Shown in pieces: positions 57,817 through 64,000 of a stretch of 64,000 nt of DNA (its first letter is position 1; the number at the start of each line of letters is the position of its first letter). A model generated the notes under the pieces. The model saw nothing but the letters and a program-made list of their open reading frames with translations, did no database searches and was not told where the DNA came from. The stretch lies in the NCBI GenBank assembly GCA_903813345.2, contig CAIIXF020000006.1, forward strand, positions 5,628,989-5,692,988, read 5' to 3'. Both the position numbers and the translations under genes were made by a program. This DNA is from Owenia fusiformis. Lineage: Eukaryota > Annelida > Polychaeta > Sabellida > Oweniidae.

Positions 57817-58552
57817 GAATGGGTATCGATATGGGGAACTTTTTGAACACACGTTTCTCTTAAACCAGTCATCAAAAATTTCTGAAAATCTTACAAAATG
57901 TCAATTTAATGGCCATCTTTTGAATGGTTACAATACAATTTGAAATAGATATACATGTACATACTTTCATCTATATTGTTTTAAAAAACACATCAAACAC
58001 TTGTTTTGTTCTTGGTATGTTTCCAGAGTGAAATGAAACATCTTTCCGAACCTCGTTGGAACAAAATGACATAAACACAATATGTTTAGGTCTCTCAATA
58101 TTGTAATTGTACAAAGGAAATTTTGGTTGATTTTAAAAAAGTATCTGGTTAATGAAATAAACGGTTTTTCTTGATTTTTATCTATTTTGGGGGGATTTTG
58201 TTTTAATTTTTTGAATAGTTTTTTAAAATCAACCAAAAATTCCTTTGTATAACTTTAATATTGAGAGGTCTAAAAACATGTTGTATATGCTATTTTGTTC
58301 CAACAAGATTCGGAAAGACATTTTATTTCATTCTCAAGAATTGGTAGAAAGGAGCAAAAACAATTGCACTAAAAAACAAAAAATGTTAACAAAAACAGTT
58401 ATATAAAATATTTCTAAATAATTTTCGCATTAAATTGTTGTCAATCAGTCAACATTACATAAAATACCTTTTTTTTACAGAATATTTTCAATGATTCGTT
58501 TAAGAGATAAACATTGTTGGATTCAGTTCTCCATATCGATACCTATCCTTTT
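57817..58552. mobile_element. 736-bp foldback element in the Vav intron
   Basis: Arms of more than 300 bp each mirror one another: aatgggtatcgatatgggga / ctccatatcgatacctatcc at the ends, gtttctcttaaac / gtttaagagat, gaaacatctttccgaac / tcggaaagacattt, and acaaaggaaattttggttga / tcaaccaaaaattcctttgt near the centre. No coding capacity. Confidence 0.85.
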
Positions 58553-58827
58553 CTGTTAACATTTCATGTGTTTGGTCTAATACATTGCCCCAAGTAATCT
58601 GTCCTGTTTTCATAGAATTCTGCTCTCCTAAAACTAATGTCATAATATATTAATCAAGTTTATATATACCTGTCTCTTTATAATGTTACCCTTATTTGTT
58701 TTAACCCACTGAATTTAGCCCCATCTATTGACAGTCCCGAATGCAATTGGTTCTTGTTATTGGGGCTGTGTATCAGATTGAAAATATGTTTTATATTTTT
58801 TCAATAAATTAATATGAATGTTGTCAG

Positions 58828-58884
58828 GAACTACTAAATGTCCACACTGGGTTCCTGAGTGAACTAACACGCTGTTGTGAGAAG
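58828..58884 (+). CDS. Vav: Vav exon 8: DH domain, third segment (last exon in window)
   Basis: Between atgttgtcag and GAGAAG|gtagct; 19 codons, phase 0. ELLNVHTGFLSELTRCCEK matches the Vav DLLRVHTHFLKEM segment of the DH domain. The next family segment (xxFINYKERFLxYxxYC) was not found up to 64000, so the rest of DH and the PH, C1 and SH2/SH3 domains lie beyond the window. Confidence 0.9.
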
Positions 58885-59605
58885 GTAGCTTTCCATTTAT
58901 GAAATATCACCATGGTTACACTTCTAAAACAGGATTGAATATAAAGCAGAGAAACAAGATATGGAGTTGCTCAATTATAGGGAAATACAAGTGAATTCCA
59001 CTGAAAGGTTCAAAGACCATTTATTTGCCACATGAGCGTAAAAATCTTATTAAAAATGCAATTTCAGAATTTGAAAATATATTGGGGTGTGATCTTGTAT
59101 TCATGATACAATTGTTAGTTATACAAGTTCTGAAATGTACATGTAGGAGTGGTCTTTATGGATCCTGTAACTGTAATTATAGTGATATTTCAAAGATTTT
59201 AAATCATTTCATTATAGCTTATGGGTATCGCACTCTAGTTCTAGTATCTTGATTTAGCTTATGGTTCACTATGCTTTGAAGTGGTCAAAAAACTGGAAAC
59301 CCTTACACCGTTTTCCAAATATCTTTGTCATTTCAAGACATAACTTTACACATTTGTACATGACTCAAATTCCTACCTGCCTACCTTATTTCATGACCAT
59401 CATATTGATAGTTACAGTGTTACAGAAAAGATTGAATGTTTCACAAATGTGTGAAATATCAGGGAGTAGTTTCTAAAAATGACAAAAATATGAGGAAAAT
59501 GCAGGGTCTCCATTTTTTACCACCCTGTGTGTATTTATTTAGCTTATGACCCTAAAATTGTGTGTTACCTGTATGTTAATCTATATTACCCATATTATCT
59601 TTAAT
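58885..59605. other. Vav intron 8, noncoding
   Basis: Two 71- to 75-residue ORFs (59025-59252 and 59261-59476) show no domain and no Vav similarity. No gene is called. Confidence 0.4.
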
Positions 59606-59726
59606 TATCCCATCGAACAGTTTTGGAGGGATATCGAGAAGCCATCCATCTGTCTGTCCGGGCAATAACTCAAACACTCGTAAACGGATTTGATTCAGGT
59701 TTTATAGCCTTATGCATTACTCTATA
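59606..59726 (-). mobile_element. End fragment of the aactag... dispersed family
   Basis: tatcccatcgaacagttttg then gagggatatcgagaagccat then ccgggcaataactcaaacac matches the copy at 55176. It abuts the 41-bp satellite. Confidence 0.6.
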
Positions 59727-62700
59727 AATTAAAAAGTGGGTACAGTCAGTGCCCATTTGTTTCAAGTGGGTACAGTCAGTGCAGCAAATCGGCACTGACT
59801 TTAGCCACTTGAGATAGCATTGAATCATATGGGCACAGACTGTATCCACTTGTTATAGCATTGAAGCAAATCAGCACTGACTGTACCCACTTGTGATAGC
59901 ATTGAAGCAAATCGGCACTGACTGTACCCACTTGTGATAGCATTGAAGCTAATCGGCACGGACTGTACCCACTTGAGATAGCATTGAAGCAAATCGGCAC
60001 TGACTGTACCCACTTGTGATAGCATTGAAGCAAATCAGCACTGACTGTACCCACTTGTGATAGCATTGAAGCAAATCGGCATGGACTGTACCCACTTGTG
60101 ATAGCATTGAAGCAAATCGGCACAGACTGTACCCACTTGAGATAGCATTGAAGCAAATCAGCATGGACTGTACCCACTTGTGATAGCATTGGAGCAAGTG
60201 GGCACTGACTTTACAAACTTGAGATAGCATTTAAGCATATGGGCACTGACTGTACCCAATTGAGATAACATTGAAGCAAGTGGGCACTGACTGTATCCAC
60301 TTGAGATAGCATTGAAGCAAATGGGCACTGGCTGTACCCACTTGAGATAGCATTGAAGAAAGTGGGCCTTGACTGTACCCACTTGAGACAGCATTGAAGC
60401 AAATGGGCACTGACTGTACCCACTTGTGATAGCATTGAAGCAAGTGGGCACTTACTGTATCCACTTGTGATAGCATTGAAACAAATGGGCCTTGACTGTA
60501 CCCACTTGAGACAGCATTGAAGCAAATGGGCACTGACTGTACCCACTTCTTATAGCATTGAAGCATATGGACACTGACTGTACCCACTTGAGATAGCATT
60601 GAAACAAATGGGCACTGACTGTACCCGCTTGTTATAGCATTGAAGCATATTGAAGCAAGTGGGCACTTACTGTATCCACTTGTGATAGCATTGAAACAAA
60701 TGGGCCTTGACTGTACCCACTTGAGACAGCATTGAAGCAAATGGGCACTGACTGTACCCACTTCTTATAGCATTGAAGCATATGGACACTGACTGTACCC
60801 ACTTGAGATAGCATTGAAACAAAGGGCACTGACTGTACCCACTTGTTATAGCATTGAAGCATATGAACACTGAGTATACCCACTTGTGATAGCATTGAAA
60901 CAAATGGGCACTGACTGTACCCACATGTTATAGCATTGAAGCAAATGGGCACTGACTGTACCCACATGTTATAGCATTGAAGCATATGGACACTGACTGT
61001 ACCCACTTGTGATAGCATTGAAGCATATGGACACTGACTGTACCCACATTTGATAGCATTGAAGCAAGTGGGCACTGACTGTACCCACTTGTGATAGCAT
61101 TGAAGCAAGTGGGCACTGATTGTATCCACTTGATATAGCATTGAAGCAAGTGGGCACTGACTGTACCCACTTGTGATAGCATTGAAGCAAGTGGGCACTG
61201 ATTGTATCCACTTGATATAGCATTGAAGCAAGTGGGCACTGACTGTACCCACATTTGATAGCATTGAAGCAAGTGGGCACTGACTGTACCCACTTTTGAT
61301 AGCATTGAAGCAAGTGGGCACTGATTGTATCCACTTGATATAGCATTGAAGCAAGTGGGCACTGATTGTATCCACTTGTGATAGCATTGAAGCAAGTGGG
61401 CACTGACTGTACCCACATTTGATAGCATTGAAGCAAGTGGGCACTGACTGTACCAGCTTGAGATAGCATTGAAACAAATGGGCACTGACTGTACCCACAT
61501 GTTATAGCATTGAAGCATATGGACACTGACTGTACCCACTTGTGATAGCATTGAAGCATATGGACACTGACTGTACCCACATTTGATAGCATTGAAGCAA
61601 GTGGGCACTGACTGTACCCACTTGTGATAGCATTGAAGCAAGTGGGCACTGATTGTATCCACTTGTGATAGCATTGAAGCAAGTGGGCACTGACTGCACC
61701 CACTTGATATAGCATTGAAGCAAATGGGCACAGACTGTACCCACATTTGATAGCATTGAAGCAAGTAGGCACTGACTGTATCCACTTGTGATAGCATTGA
61801 ACCATATGGGCATAGACTGTACCCACTTGTGATAGCATTGAAGCATATCGGCAATGACTGTACCCACTTGTGATAGCATTGAAGCAAGTGGGCACTGACT
61901 GTACCCACTTGTGATAGCATTGAAGCAAGTGGGCACTGATTGTATCCACTTGTGATAGCATTGAAGCAAGTGGGCACTGACTGTACCCACTTGATATAGC
62001 ATTGAAGCAAATGGGCACAGACTGTACCCACATTTGATAGCATTGAAGCAAGAAGGCACTGACTGTACCCACTTGATATAGCATTGAAGCAAATAGGCAC
62101 AGACTGTACCCACATTTGATAGCATTGAAGCAAGTAGGCACTGACTGTATCCACTTATGATAGCATTGAAGCAAGTGGGCACTGACTGTACCCACATTTG
62201 ATAGCATTGAAGCAAGTGGGCACTGACTGTACCCACTTGAGATAGCATTGAATTAAATGGGCCTTGACTGTTCCCACTTGTGATAGCATTGAAGCATATG
62301 GGCACCGACTACCCACATGTTATAGCATTGAAGCATATGGACACTGACTGTACCCACTTGAGATCGAATTGAAGCAAGTGGGCACTGACTGTATCCACTT
62401 GAGATAGCATTGAAGCTTAAGGGCACTGACTGTACCCACTTGTGATACCACTGAAGCAAGTGGGCACTGACTGTACCCACTTGTGATACCACTGAAGCAT
62501 ATGTGCACTGACTGTACCCACCTGTGATAGCATTTAAGCATATAGGCACTGACTGTACCCACTTGTGATAGCATTGAAGCATATGGGCACTGACTGTACC
62601 CACTTGAGATGTATTGAAGCTTAAGGGCACTGACTGTACCCACTTGTGATAGCATTGAAGCAAGTGGGCACTGACTGTATCCATTTGAGATAGCATTGAA

Positions 62701-63885
62701 GCAAATCGGCACTGACTTTACCCACTTGTTATAGCATTGAAGCATATGGGCACTAACTGTACCCACTTGTGATAGCATTGAAGCATATCGGCAATGACTG
62801 TACCTACTTGTGATAGCATTGAAGCAAGTGGGCACTGACTGTACCCACTTGTGATAGCATTGGAGCAAGTGGGCACTGACTTTACCCACTTGTGATAGCA
62901 TTGAAACAAATGGGCCTTGACTGTGTCTCCTTGTGATAGCATTGAAGCAAGTGGGCACTGACTTTACAAACTTGAGATAGCATTGGAGCAAATCGGCACT
63001 GACTGTACCCACTTGTGATAGCATTGAAGCAAATTTGCACTGACTGTACCCACTTGTGATAGCATTGAAACAAATGGGCCTTGACTGTGTCTCCTTGTGA
63101 TAGCATTGAAGCAAGTGGGCACTAACTTTACCCACTTGTGATAGTATTGAAGCAAGTGGGCACTGAATTTCCAAACTTGAGATAGCATTGGAGCAAATCG
63201 GCACTGACTGTACCCACTTGTGATAGCATTGAAGCAAATCGGCACTGACTGTACCCACTTGTGATAGCATTGAAGCAAATCGGCACTGACTGTACCCACT
63301 TGTGATAGCATTGAAGCAAATCGGCACTGACTGTACCCACCTGAGATAGCATTGAAGCATATCGGCACAGACTGTACCCACTTGTGATAGCATTGAAGCA
63401 AATCGGCACTGACTGTACCCACTTGTGATAGCATTGAAGCAAATCGGCACTGACTGTACCACTTGTGATAGCATTGAAGCAAGTCGGCACTGACTGTACC
63501 CACTTGTGATAGCATTGAAGCAAGTGGGCACTGACTTTACAAACTTGAGATTGCATTTAAGCATATGGGCACTGACTGTACCCACTTGTGATAGCATTGA
63601 AGCAAATCAGCACTGACTGTACCCACTTGTGATAGCATTGAAGCAAATCGGCACTGACTGTACCCACTTGTGATAGCATTGAAGCAAGTCGGCACTGACT
63701 GTACCCACTTGTGATAGCATTGGAGCAGGTGGGCACTGACTTTACAAACTTGAGATAGCATTTAAGCATATGGGCACTGACTGTACCCAATTGAGATAAC
63801 ATTGAAACAAATGCACACTGACTGTACCCCCTTATGAAAGCATTGATGCAAATTGGTCTGACTGTGCACACTTGTGATTTTGAAA
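59727..63885. repeat. 41-bp satellite, about 100 copies, with higher-order structure
   Basis: Unit: tgtacccacttgtgatagca then ttgaagcaagtgggcactga then c. Each unit can form a small hairpin (acccactt / aagtgggc). Subtypes (aagtgggc, aaatgggc, aaatcggc, catatggac, catatgggc; acttgtga, acatttga, acttgata) recur in ordered blocks. The subtype series from 60981 repeats at 61514 (533 bp = 13 units), and another near 61644 repeats at 61931 (287 bp = 7 units). The first one or two units (59727-59782) are inverted relative to the rest. ORFs of up to 425 residues on the minus strand are a by-product. Confidence 0.95.
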
Positions 63886-64000
63886 AGGCAAGAAACAACC
63901 TGGAAACCCATTTGAAACTTGAACCGAGAAAAAAAAATATATATAAGCACTAGTGCCAAAGGGAAAGGCCCAAAAGTTGTAATGGAACTTAGCAAGAAAA

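Noticed and set aside
59025-59476. Possible further Vav exons after 58884
   Set aside because: The two ORFs lack the next conserved DH motifs (FINYKERF-like) and lack matching splice sites in phase.
59727-63885. CRISPR-like array
   Set aside because: Units are contiguous 41-bp repeats with no unique spacers, in a eukaryotic intron context. It is a satellite.

Overview
The window is AT-rich nuclear DNA from an invertebrate animal. It has small exons in long introns, canonical GT-AG splice sites, a metazoan Vav gene, many short inverted-repeat (MITE-like) elements and about twenty tandem-repeat arrays. A marine invertebrate, perhaps a lophotrochozoan, would fit, but nothing here fixes the phylum. 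The tandem arrays add up to roughly 18 kb by my own tally.

Left part (1 to about 20.7 kb). The 3' coding exon of an unrecognised, low-complexity, Ser/Arg-rich protein lies on the minus strand (31-1400). Its reading frame is interrupted by one in-frame TGA (1258-1260) followed by CAATTA, a known stop-codon readthrough context. Four short candidate upstream exons of a minus-strand gene are proposed at 9693-9754, 12618-12669, 15039-15098 and 19400-19432, all tentative. The rest is minisatellites (64-, 52-, 45-, 79-, 28- and 50-bp units) and small transposons, two of them with clean 5-bp target duplications.

Middle part (20.8 to 58.9 kb). A 1,745-bp Mutator-like element with a 9-bp target duplication (20815-22559) precedes the 5' half of a Vav guanine-nucleotide exchange factor gene on the plus strand. 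Eight exons (23087-23296, 30477-30593, 39919-39974, 40785-40859, 49898-50024, 53476-53571, 54427-54495, 58828-58884) splice in phase to 269 codons. They cover the CH domain, the acidic region with three regulatory tyrosines, and the start of the DH domain. The rest of the gene (DH end, PH, C1, SH2/SH3) lies beyond the window. Two Vav exons have damaged duplicates: a decayed copy of exon 2 120 bp upstream (30357-30420), and a second acidic-region exon (46807-46907) that is 2 nt short. The tail of the intact acidic exon, with its splice donor, has been amplified into a 79-bp tandem array (50030-51050). Vav introns also hold decoy-acceptor-like arrays, a 2.3-kb 50-bp satellite, several MITEs, and the 3' half of a non-LTR retrotransposon ORF with a restriction-like endonuclease domain (51571-53010, minus).

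Right part (59.7 to 63.9 kb). A 41-bp satellite of about 100 copies shows higher-order structure and an orientation switch at its left edge. Because 41 is not a multiple of three and the minus strand has few stops, it produces long artefactual ORFs.
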